A stretch of 9,140 nt of DNA. Source: Candidatus Dojkabacteria bacterium CG_4_10_14_0_2_um_filter_Dojkabacteria_WS6_41_15 (GTDB taxonomy: Bacteria; Patescibacteriota; Dojkabacteria; GCA-002793355). The stretch is taken from assembly GCA_002793355.1 (NCBI GenBank), contig PFQB01000080.1, positions 1-9,140 on the forward strand. The letters run 5' to 3'. The notes under the pieces are model-generated. The model made no database searches. It was given only the letters and a program-made list of their open reading frames with translations, and was not told where the DNA came from. Positions 1 through 6,081 of this stretch are shown piece by piece. Position numbers and translations under genes: made by a program. The first letter of the stretch is position 1; the number at the start of each line of letters is the position of its first letter.

Positions 1-1
1 G

Positions 2-67
2 TTTATTAACATTATTGCTCTGGAGTATTTTATCACGCAAACCCCAACGAGCCGCCCTAAGAGCTAG
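2..67 (+). CDS. Possible 3' end of an upstream gene (partial)
   Basis: A frame open from the left edge encodes 21 residues and ends in TAG at 65-67. The residues (for example IIALEYF then TQTPTS) have plausible protein composition, but the stretch is too short to assign a family. The call is supported mainly by context: its stop lies 24 nt before the -35-like element of the next promoter, so it would fit a gene ending just before a new transcription unit. A different frame of the same DNA is also open to the left edge and runs into the winged-helix gene from a TTG at 15; only one of the two can be right. Confidence 0.3.
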   Translation, partial: FINIIALEYFITQTPTSRPKS

Positions 68-90
68 TAGCCGCGAGTTGCTACTGTCTA

Positions 91-119
91 TTGCATTAGA
101 CACTTGCACGGATTATACT
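91..119 (+). promoter_or_regulatory. Promoter of the winged-helix/dehydrogenase operon
   Basis: A TTGCAT element at 91-96 and a TATACT -10 element at 114-119 are separated by the optimal 17 nt. The -10 matches consensus at five of six positions and the -35 at three. The hexamer ends exactly 6 nt before the ATG at 126, so transcription should begin at or next to the start codon and give a leaderless message. The same geometry appears in front of ruvA. Confidence 0.55.
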
Positions 120-125
120 ATACTT

Positions 126-1388
126 ATGGAAGAGATGGCACTGTTGCGTTTTCTGAAACAGAATCGAGGAGCTTCTGTGTACGAGGTAATGAAAGAGTTT
201 GGTATCAAAAGAACGGCTGCACTATATCACTTGGACGAATTGTTGAATAAATCACTGATTGTCATTTACAAGAAGGGTAGAAGTAACCTCTTTTTGGTTG
301 CGGAGACAGAAAAAGTGCAGGAATACTTCGAGAAAAAAATTGCTCAGTTACAGGAAGGTTTTCAACAACTTGCAACAAACCGAGAATATAAGGTCGTTAA
401 AGCGCGGACATCTGGAAAGCTAACGTTATCTTTTGTTAATTACTACGACCTTCAAGCTGAGGACAGAGGTGCGTTAGCGAGTTATTACGATATTATCGAT
501 TATTCCGACACGCAGTTATATATCTCACCGGAAGAATTCATAAAACGTGCAAAAGATGCGGATGTTATCGTCAATAACTATGCGTGCGAAACGACTGAAG
601 AGATTATTTCACAATTACCGCAAACCCAGTATATGCACCTTTCGACCCATATGTACCGTTATGTTGATGTAAATGCGCTACGAAAGTACCGGATTCATTT
701 GTCTAATATTTCGTACACGTATAAGGCAACTGCCGTTTCAGAGTATCTGCTTGCACAAACCTTTTCCTTGCTCCGCAATACCGTTGAGGCCGCAGAACAG
801 GTGAGAACTGGGGTAAATGAGTTTCGTTACTTTTGTGGAGAGCAACTTCGTGGTAAGAAAGTAATCATTTTTGGGACTGAAATAGGCACGCGTGATCTAG
901 TTGAATTACTTCGTGGCCTTGGGGTGGAAATAGGCATTTATTGCGAAGATCCCAAACAGGATCCGACGGTCTTTGGCATCAGTCATTTTGCGACGAAGGA
1001 AGAAGTTTTTGAGACTGGTGACATTTTCTATTTTTCTTGGACGGGCGATGAGTACAAGGCTCTGGTAGGCAAGATAGACCGAGTTTTCTTGGATATGATT
1101 AAGCGCCCCGTATATTTTGTTAGTGTGTACAAACACCACTACATCGATTACCAACGGCTTCGGGAGCTTCTTTATTCGGGGATGATTCGTGGAATTGCGT
1201 TGGATTCGTATCCAGAGATTCAAGAAGGACAGTTGCAAGATGCGAAACGATTGATGTATCTACCAAATGTGTTGATTACACCAGATATTGGGTGGTATAC
1301 ACGTGACTCGGTCAAGAATATGAATGCACAAACAACACAACGGCTAATTGCGTATGCGGAAGGAAAAACTGAATTTTTATTATTTTAA
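126..1388 (+). CDS. Winged-helix regulator fused to a catalytically degenerate D-2-hydroxyacid dehydrogenase
   Basis: The 420-residue product starts with a winged helix-turn-helix (about residues 4-60), similar in layout to TrmB/ArsR-type DNA-binding domains, followed by a charged, probably coiled-coil linker (about 60-85). The rest follows the plan of D-2-hydroxyacid dehydrogenases: a substrate-domain half, the helix with AVSEYLLA (about 203-210), a nucleotide-binding entry at LRGKKVIIFG, and the closing ITPDIG segment. Key catalytic positions are changed. The expected Arg aligns with Lys336, the His of the usual TPH motif is Asp387, the Glu is displaced by one residue, and the dinucleotide glycine motif is degenerate (GTEIGT, 250-255). 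I infer a ligand- or NAD-sensing transcription factor built on a dead enzyme. The ATG at 126 is chosen because a -10 box lies 6 nt upstream; the frame is also open back to a TTG at 15, which would add 37 residues without domain content. The true dehydrogenase follows after 3 nt. Confidence 0.8.
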   Translation: MEEMALLRFLKQNRGASVYEVMKEFGIKRTAALYHLDELLNKSLIVIYKKGRSNLFLVAETEKVQEYFEKKIAQLQEGFQQLATNREYKVVKARTSGKLTLSFVNYYDLQAEDRGALASYYDIIDYSDTQLYISPEEFIKRAKDADVIVNNYACETTEEIISQLPQTQYMHLSTHMYRYVDVNALRKYRIHLSNISYTYKATAVSEYLLAQTFSLLRNTVEAAEQVRTGVNEFRYFCGEQLRGKKVIIFGTEIGTRDLVELLRGLGVEIGIYCEDPKQDPTVFGISHFATKEEVFETGDIFYFSWTGDEYKALVGKIDRVFLDMIKRPVYFVSVYKHHYIDYQRLRELLYSGMIRGIALDSYPEIQEGQLQDAKRLMYLPNVLITPDIGWYTRDSVKNMNAQTTQRLIAYAEGKTEFLLF

Positions 1389-1391
1389 CGA

Positions 1392-2369
1392 ATGAAATTT
1401 GTATCAGTAGACTTGCCCTATGTAGGCGACAAATATTTGAAGCAACTGAGGAGAATAAAAGGAATAGAGCAGGTGAGTGTTCCGGTCGAGAATCCAGTAT
1501 CGGATCAAGATATTATTGATAGAATTGGTAATGCTGAATTGATAACCTCGGATATTACGGTGCAACTTACCAAAAAAATTTTGAAACAAGTGCCTAATTT
1601 AAAGGCGATTTTCTGCCAAGCCGTTGGCTTTGATAATATCGATGTTGCCTATGCGAAAGAGCAGGGCATTAAAGTCTATAATTGCGCAGGTTTTAACGCT
1701 ACTGCGGTGGCAGAATTCGCGTTTGCGCTCATAACGTCCTTGTTCAGAAAGATTCCCTCGGCGCAAGCGCATGTAAAGGCAGGTGGTTGGTTATACCGTT
1801 TGTTTGTAGGAAAGGAACTTGCGGGACGAACAATTGGTATTGTGGGAAGTGGCAATATAGCACTGAAAATTGCCGCAATAGCAACGGGTTACAGAATGAA
1901 AGTACTTTCGTATACTGCCCATCCATCGCAAGCAAAAGCTAATCTGATGCATGTTGATGAGTTTATCTCGCTGGAAAAGCTGCTCGCTCGCTCTCATATT
2001 ATAGTTTTGGCAGTTCCGTTATCGTTGCAAACAAAGCACTTGATTGGGAAAGACGAACTTGCCCTAATGCGAAAAGATGCAATTTTAGTGAACACCGCAC
2101 GGCACACGGTTGTGGACGAAATGGCGCTTGCCGACGCTGTATTGGAGGGTAAAATCGCGGGTGCGGTGCTCGACATGATGTTTAAAGAGCCCTTTAATGT
2201 GAAAGATTACCCAATGAAAATACAAGAGTTGGTACGTTTACCCAATGTGATTGTAACACCCCATATTGCAGGTGTTTCGGAAGAATCTGCGGAATTTCTT
2301 GGTAAAATTTTCGTACAGAATGTGAAGAACTTTCTGCAAGGGGATAAGACAAACTGCGTGAATTGGTAG
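1392..2369 (+). CDS. D-2-hydroxyacid dehydrogenase (NAD-dependent)
   Basis: This 325-residue protein has normal family length and layout. It should reduce 2-keto acids to D-2-hydroxy acids with NAD(P)H, or the reverse, in the cytoplasm. Visible motifs are GFDNID (79-84), the AVAEFAFAL helix (105-113), the Rossmann entry GIVGSGNIA (149-157; the last Gly of GxGxxG is Ala), the catalytic Arg237 in NTARH, Glu266 in FKEP, and His291 in TPHIAG. The complete Arg/Glu/His triad indicates an active enzyme; the exact substrate (lactate, glycerate, phosphoglycerate or another) cannot be read from the sequence. No ACT or other C-terminal domain is present, which argues against a long-form SerA. The gene begins 3 nt after the stop of the winged-helix paralogue and has no visible Shine-Dalgarno sequence, so it is probably translated from the same message. 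It ends 11 nt from the stop of a convergent gene. Confidence 0.88.
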   Translation: MKFVSVDLPYVGDKYLKQLRRIKGIEQVSVPVENPVSDQDIIDRIGNAELITSDITVQLTKKILKQVPNLKAIFCQAVGFDNIDVAYAKEQGIKVYNCAGFNATAVAEFAFALITSLFRKIPSAQAHVKAGGWLYRLFVGKELAGRTIGIVGSGNIALKIAAIATGYRMKVLSYTAHPSQAKANLMHVDEFISLEKLLARSHIIVLAVPLSLQTKHLIGKDELALMRKDAILVNTARHTVVDEMALADAVLEGKIAGAVLDMMFKEPFNVKDYPMKIQELVRLPNVIVTPHIAGVSEESAEFLGKIFVQNVKNFLQGDKTNCVNW

Positions 2370-2380
2370 CGTTTTTGCTG

Positions 2381-3133
2381 TTAGCTCTCAAGTACATCAA
2401 TCAATCGGGTAATCGCTCTTATTTGTCTGGCTATGCGTTTACGATCATGTGAAAATTGCCCCGATGGCTCTGAAGCATTGGGAAATACTCTTATATAGGG
2501 CCACGACATGCGCTCCAACGGCTGATCACTTTTATGGTATCCTTCACTTCGCGTATAGAATTGCTCTGACAGAAGATGCATATTCTGTCCAAAAACCGTA
2601 TATCCATAATATAAAGAGCCACGTTCACTGTCATAAAAGAGGGCGGCACCAGCTCGAATTTCTTCAATTTGCATAAATTTTCGTGCAGGTAAATCACTCA
2701 ATGTTGTCTTATCGTCCTGAGGAAGTATTTCCCGTTTAACCGATTCGTATTCAGGAGCGCTTAAGCGAGCTGCTGCTTGTAATTTAGCAAGTTCTTTACC
2801 GGTACATTTGATTTTGTCGACTACAACCATATGGTTAATTTCACCATCGCCTCCTCTTGAAAAGAGTACTGTAGGGGCTATCGTAAGGGATCCATAGAGA
2901 TGTAGCTTTCCGACTTCGAGGTGTTCTTGTGCATTTGCATCTTTTGAAGAAAACGTCTTTTCTAGTGAGGACTGCAATTTTGTATTTAGGCGACTGGGCG
3001 TCACAACGAATGGGATAGGGTGTCTTCTAGTAACGGTTATACCTCGTTTTTCCACCTCTATCATGACCCCTGCGGCGAGGACATTAGAGAGTCCGGTTGT
3101 TTCGTTAAACTCGATATCTGGGAAGGCACCCAT
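2381..3133 (-). CDS. Unrecognised soluble protein, main reading frame
   Basis: The 250 residues match no family I recognise. There is no membrane segment or signal peptide, only one cysteine (110), several beta-prone segments (about 20-45, 75-110, 160-183), an Ala-rich helix near 113-125, and a basic C-terminal helix (about 230-248). The ATG at 3133 has no Shine-Dalgarno sequence, and its A is the last base of the TAA that closes a 36-codon frame upstream (TAATG). That upstream frame probably encodes the true N-terminus: one extra C in the C5 run at 3136-3140 would join both into a 287-residue protein. Alternatives are translational coupling of two separate products, or programmed frameshifting. 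The gene is convergent with the dehydrogenase operon and divergent from the tRNA-Leu unit. The long frame makes it very likely real coding DNA. Confidence 0.72.
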   Translation of the reverse strand: MGAFPDIEFNETTGLSNVLAAGVMIEVEKRGITVTRRHPIPFVVTPSRLNTKLQSSLEKTFSSKDANAQEHLEVGKLHLYGSLTIAPTVLFSRGGDGEINHMVVVDKIKCTGKELAKLQAAARLSAPEYESVKREILPQDDKTTLSDLPARKFMQIEEIRAGAALFYDSERGSLYYGYTVFGQNMHLLSEQFYTRSEGYHKSDQPLERMSWPYIRVFPNASEPSGQFSHDRKRIARQIRAITRLIDVLES

Positions 3134-3243
3134 TAGGGGGTAATGGCTTCAGCTTTTTTCTGAATGAGTGCTACATATAACGCAGCCTCGTGTACATTGG
3201 CTACATTTCTGCTCGAATAAGCCACTCCTCCAATAGGTGACAT
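3133..3243 (-). CDS. 36-codon frame upstream of the 250-residue gene, probably its displaced N-terminus
   Basis: The frame starts at ATG 3243-3241, three codons after an in-frame stop, and ends at TAA 3135-3133. It encodes a Gly/Ser-containing start and then an amphipathic helix (NVHEAALYVALIQKKAEA). It would continue into the 250-residue frame if the C5 run had one more base. The downstream frame has its own stop (TGA at 3151-3149), so a join must fall in the last six or so codons, where the C5 run is the only homopolymer. A weak -10-like TAAAAT (3252-3247) lies just before the ATG. It may be a frameshifted gene, an assembly error, or a small coupled leader peptide. Confidence 0.5.
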   Translation of the reverse strand: MSPIGGVAYSSRNVANVHEAALYVALIQKKAEAITP

Positions 3244-3264
3244 TCTATTTTATCGAATCAAAAT

Positions 3265-3284
3265 TACCTATAGGGTATTCTACC
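3265..3284. promoter_or_regulatory. Possible operator between divergent units (three GGTA/TACC half-sites)
   Basis: TACC (3265-3268), GGTA (3274-3277) and TACC (3281-3284) alternate in orientation. They form two overlapping inverted repeats, the first centred on the 8-bp palindrome CCTATAGG (3267-3274). The cluster lies between the start of the minus-strand gene and the -10 box of the tRNA unit, where a repressor could affect both. The half-sites are short, so chance is a real alternative. Confidence 0.25.
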
Positions 3285-3300
3285 ATGTTGCTTCTTTTCT

Positions 3301-3309
3301 TGCTATAAT
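3301..3309 (+). promoter_or_regulatory. Extended -10 promoter of the tRNA-Leu unit
   Basis: TGCTATAAT is a perfect extended -10 element (TGn plus TATAAT at 3304-3309). No good -35 hexamer is visible at 16-18 nt upstream, as often seen with extended -10 promoters. Transcription should start near 3316, a few bases before the mature tRNA 5' end at 3320. The same nonamer occurs before ruvA. Confidence 0.65.
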
Positions 3310-3319
3310 TCATTACTTT

Positions 3320-3405
3320 GGGCAGGTGGTGGAATGGCAGACACGAAAGACTCAAAATCTTTTGCTGGTGACCCCAGCGTGAGGGTTCGACTCCCTCTCT
3401 GCCCA
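3320..3405 (+). tRNA. trnL: tRNA-Leu (anticodon CAA)
   Basis: The 86-nt gene folds as a class II tRNA. The acceptor stem is GGGCAGG (3320-3326) with TCTGCCC (3398-3404), including one G-T wobble at the base, and the discriminator is A at 3405. The D arm closes with GTG/CAC. The anticodon arm is AAAGA/TCTTT with loop CTCAAAA, giving anticodon CAA for UUG codons. A long variable arm (GCTGG/CCAGC) and a T arm (GAGGG/CCCTC with a TTCGA loop) follow. The 3' CCA is not encoded, so a CCA-adding enzyme is needed. A zinc-ribbon protein gene starts 30 nt downstream with no visible terminator. Confidence 0.96.
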
Positions 3406-3435
3406 GATAGGTAGTTCAGTTTATTAACGGAGCAC

Positions 3436-4158
3436 ATGTATACATTACTGGCGCAGGTCCCGACCACACCAACTTCGGACATAGCTTCCTATATTCAAGG
3501 ATTATTTCAGCAGATAATTGGCATCGATGTTATGCTTGCTTTCAGAATTCTCGGTTTATGGGTTTTCATTATTTGGATTGTTTTTGCCTTGTGGGTAGCG
3601 GTAGATGCCAGTGCTCGATATAAACAGTGGCAACTTTCTGTGTTGTGGTTTCTATTTGTGTTGCCGTTCAATTTTCTTGGGTTTATTGGCTATTTGTTTA
3701 TGCGCCCCACCGTTACGTTGGACGAGCATCAGTGGACAAAATTAGAAAGCAAGTACCTGATGCACGAACTCAGTTCGGTAAACGATTGCCCGATGTGTGG
3801 CACGTTAATTCCTGTGTCGCAGAATTTTTGTGCAGTATGTGGCACTCAAATGAATGTGAATTGTCCTAAGTGCGAGAGTCTTCAAAGTATCTATAATGTT
3901 CATTGTTCAAATTGTGGCGAGAAATTAGGAGATGTTGACAGGCAGGAGACAAAGCTCAAAGTTACTGGTATGAAAGTTAATCTTCTCCAAAAGATTGGCG
4001 AGGCGGTATTGTCAGTTAAGAATGCAGTAGCGACCAAAGTCAGCGCTTTTAGGGCAAAACGTGTCGAAAAGAAAGTTGTAAAGCTATCAAAAAGGCAGGC
4101 GAAGAAATTAGCTAAAGAAATGGCAAAAAGGGACTCAGCTAAAGAGGCAAAGAAATGA
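3436..4158 (+). CDS. Membrane-anchored double zinc-ribbon protein with a basic tail
   Basis: The 240 residues divide into three parts. Two hydrophobic helices (about 33-56 and 67-90) enclose a short loop with DASARYKQW and end in a YLFMRP motif, the pattern of the PLDc_N-type two-helix domain common in small membrane proteins. Two zinc ribbons follow: Cys118/121 with Cys132/135, and Cys143/146 with Cys157/160, all CxxC pairs. The tail (about 172-240) is very rich in Lys and Ala and could bind nucleic acid, ribosomes or acidic lipid head groups. The function is unknown; I infer a membrane tether with protein- or RNA-binding ribbons. A GGAG at 3429-3432 lies 3 nt before the ATG, a short but usable Shine-Dalgarno spacing. 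The stop overlaps the next start (ATGA). The gene is likely transcribed with the tRNA upstream and with the next two genes. Confidence 0.85.
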   Translation: MYTLLAQVPTTPTSDIASYIQGLFQQIIGIDVMLAFRILGLWVFIIWIVFALWVAVDASARYKQWQLSVLWFLFVLPFNFLGFIGYLFMRPTVTLDEHQWTKLESKYLMHELSSVNDCPMCGTLIPVSQNFCAVCGTQMNVNCPKCESLQSIYNVHCSNCGEKLGDVDRQETKLKVTGMKVNLLQKIGEAVLSVKNAVATKVSAFRAKRVEKKVVKLSKRQAKKLAKEMAKRDSAKEAKK

Positions 4159-4655
4159 TAGTGTTTTGGGGACTTTTCTCCTTAGGTTTGGTGTTGTTCT
4201 ACTTTGTGTGGAGTATCTTGATATCTGTTTGGAGTCGTCTAAACGAGTTGGGTGTGAAAAACGAGAAATCTTCAACGACGTTCTTCGACAACGTTTTGTA
4301 TATAACTATCGCAGGCTCGATTCTAGCCCGTGCTATGTGGATGGTCTTCCATCGGGTTCTATATTATGGCATTCCTTGGGGAATATTGCCGTATAGCAGA
4401 AGTGCTTCAGGATATCTCTGGCTTACTGTTTTTCCTTGGCGATTTTTTCGATTGACCGATGGAATATACTATCCTGTTCTTTGGGCTTTTATTGGTGTGG
4501 TATTACTTTTCACTGTATTTTGGCCAACGTTTGAATTGGCTAGAAGATTAAGACTGGAAAAGCGCGGTATTATGAGAGCATTCTTGATACGAATTACAGC
4601 CTGTGCTGCCGTTTCGACCCTATATTTTGGTGCGTTAACATACTTTTCATTATAG
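4155..4655 (+). CDS. Four-helix integral membrane protein, faintly Lgt-like
   Basis: The 166-residue product has hydrophobic segments at about 2-25, 45-66, 104-125 and 143-164, with a basic stretch (RRLRLEKRG, about 130-138) before the last. The segment GSILARAMWMVFH (54-66) resembles the GxxxGAR..Y region of prolipoprotein diacylglyceryl transferase (Lgt), but the protein is much shorter than Lgt and lacks the HGG motif that carries a catalytic residue, so I do not call it an enzyme. The start overlaps the zinc-ribbon gene by 4 nt (ATGA), with a GAGG at 4144-4147 positioned 7 nt upstream as a ribosome-binding site. Tight coupling suggests that the two membrane proteins act together. Confidence 0.75.
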   Translation: MIVFWGLFSLGLVLFYFVWSILISVWSRLNELGVKNEKSSTTFFDNVLYITIAGSILARAMWMVFHRVLYYGIPWGILPYSRSASGYLWLTVFPWRFFRLTDGIYYPVLWAFIGVVLLFTVFWPTFELARRLRLEKRGIMRAFLIRITACAAVSTLYFGALTYFSL

Positions 4656-4658
4656 AAT

Positions 4659-5735
4659 ATGAGACTTGATATATACATACAGGATGTTGTAGAGAAGAAG
4701 TATGGCGTTAAGCTCTCACGTACCTATGTTGAGCGCTTACTAGAAAAGGGTGGAGTTACTTTCCAAAACGAAGTGATAAAAAAGAAAGGTTTCTCTTTTG
4801 ATCCAGGAAAGCGAGTGCCAGAATTAAACGAAGAATTGGTCAAAAACATGCTTTCGGTCTATCAAACGGGAAAAAGACAAGACGAAGAGGCAGATGCGTG
4901 GGATGCCAGTGAAATGGGAATTGAGTTAGACGAAGCACGTGTAAAAAAAGCGGCAGATATTCGCCCGTACATTATCCTTGAAACAGATGATATTTTGGCG
5001 GTCAATAAACCCCCGGGGGTATCCTCGCACCCGGGAAAAGGTGATCGCGGAGCAGATAGCATGGTCTACCAGTTCATTAAATATATGCGACAAGCACATA
5101 AGTATATCCCACGTGCAGGATTACTTCATAGGCTAGACAAAGATACGCAGGGGATTCTATTGTTTGCCAAAAATATGCAGACATACAACGAAGTAAAAGC
5201 TCAGTTTGAACAGCGACAATTGCAAAAACACTATTTTGCCGTGTGCAAAAAAAACAATGTGTTGCAGAGCAATTTGAAACAGCAATTGGCTTTTTTACAC
5301 AAGAATAACATCGAATTAAGGCGTTTTACCGAATATGGCTCTACGGTCGAGGCAATAGAGCAGATTACGCATATGCAACGGCCGGTAAAGTTAGACGGGT
5401 TTATTGGTCGCAGACGCGGAACTCCATTCATGGTGTACACTCACGATCCTGAAGTTGCAGAAAAACTAGTAGGAAGTAAGAATTGTTATAGTGACGTGTA
5501 CATTGTTTTCGAAGACGAAACGCAACTTCAACTTTTATTTGTACCGCATACAGGAAGAACTCACCAGATTCGAGCACAAGCCAGATATTTAGGTTGCTCA
5601 GTCGTAAATGATCGCGTTTATGGTGACAAAGATACCCTCGGGGGTACCCTTGGTCTGTATGCAGTTGCAGTCAATTTGACTTCCAAGGGTGAAAAGATCG
5701 AAATTGCCCTTCCTATAGAAAAAATACTCTCTTAA
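4659..5735 (+). CDS. RluA-family 23S rRNA pseudouridine synthase
   Basis: This enzyme converts specific uridines in RNA, most likely 23S rRNA, to pseudouridine. An N-terminal S4-type RNA-binding domain (about 1-50) is followed by an acidic linker (about 55-100) and the catalytic domain. Motif I, NKPPG...HPG (116-126), is present, as are motif II HRLDKDTQG (157-165) with catalytic Asp160, Tyr192 in the HYFAV strand, and motif III TGRTHQIR (298-305) followed by a VYGD turn. The length of 358 is slightly above that of RluC and RluD because of the linker. The exact target (an RluD-like or RluC-like site) cannot be decided. The start follows the previous stop by 3 nt without a Shine-Dalgarno sequence, so it probably belongs to the same transcript. 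Confidence 0.92.
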   Translation: MRLDIYIQDVVEKKYGVKLSRTYVERLLEKGGVTFQNEVIKKKGFSFDPGKRVPELNEELVKNMLSVYQTGKRQDEEADAWDASEMGIELDEARVKKAADIRPYIILETDDILAVNKPPGVSSHPGKGDRGADSMVYQFIKYMRQAHKYIPRAGLLHRLDKDTQGILLFAKNMQTYNEVKAQFEQRQLQKHYFAVCKKNNVLQSNLKQQLAFLHKNNIELRRFTEYGSTVEAIEQITHMQRPVKLDGFIGRRRGTPFMVYTHDPEVAEKLVGSKNCYSDVYIVFEDETQLQLLFVPHTGRTHQIRAQARYLGCSVVNDRVYGDKDTLGGTLGLYAVAVNLTSKGEKIEIALPIEKILS

Positions 5736-5812
5736 CAAGACTATTAATTACTTTCATTGTTGGAATCCGTATCCTTTATTCTGTCACTAGAGGACAAGTT
5801 ACGATTCAATAG

Positions 5813-5902
5813 CTGCCAGAGATTGCCAACTATTGTGTGGCAAGATTACTGAAGTTGCACAAGCTCGGAATGGCCGGTTTGTTCACTAGAAGTGTACGGC
5901 AG
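5813..5902 (+). other. Potentially structured segment (multibranch fold)
   Basis: CTGCC (5813-5817) can pair with GGCAG (5898-5902) to close a domain. Inside it are a perfect 6-bp hairpin TTGCCA/TGGCAA (5823-5828 and 5838-5843, 9-nt loop), a weaker TCGG/CCGG hairpin, and a hairpin at 5881-5897 with one T-T mismatch and an AGA loop that stacks directly on the closing stem. The arrangement recalls a cloverleaf, but tRNA signature bases are missing. It was found by eye, so pairing by chance is possible. Confidence 0.25.
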
Positions 5903-5982
5903 TAAATAGTGAAGGTAGCAATGAAAAGATTGGGGAAGCATAATTTCAGATTCTGTGGAACGAAACAAGTAACTGAGCTGGC

Positions 5983-6006
5983 AAAGAATTAGTACGCGAA
6001 TTCTTT
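5983..6006. repeat. 8-bp perfect inverted repeat
   Basis: AAAGAATT (5983-5990) and AATTCTTT (5999-6006) are perfect inverted copies around an 8-nt spacer. They could form an AT-rich hairpin or a protein-binding site. No U-run follows on the plus strand, so it is not a standard terminator. Confidence 0.45.
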
Positions 6007-6062
6007 CATCTTATTCAAACCTATGAAGCTATGGTACTGGGTATTTGATTACGACAGCATGA

Positions 6063-6081
6063 AGCGTATCTTTAGCGTATC
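6063..6081 (+). repeat. Tandem direct repeat AGCGTATC with an 11-nt period
   Basis: The octamer AGCGTATC occurs at 6063-6070 and 6074-6081, one helical turn apart, about 100 nt upstream of the ruvA -10 box. Such phasing would suit two protein monomers on one face of the DNA. No known operator matches. Confidence 0.4.

Noticed and set aside
906..1238. Open minus-strand frame of 110 codons
   Set aside because: It lies wholly inside the winged-helix/dehydrogenase gene, has no recognisable domain, and the plus-strand frame carries clear family motifs.
2367..2383. Possible bidirectional terminator between convergent genes
   Set aside because: Only a 3-bp AGC/GCT stem around a T-run is visible, too short to support a hairpin.
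2449..2676. Plus-strand frame of 75 codons
   Set aside because: It lies opposite the 250-codon minus-strand frame, which is much longer.
5009..5020. 12-bp GC-rich palindrome ACCCCCGGGGGT
   Set aside because: It encodes the conserved NKPPG motif of the pseudouridine synthase, so protein constraint explains it.
5953..5968. LexA-like CTGT-N8-ACAA in the ruvA upstream gap
   Set aside because: One core base is off, the spacer is not AT-rich, and it lies over 200 nt from the promoter; such matches occur by chance.
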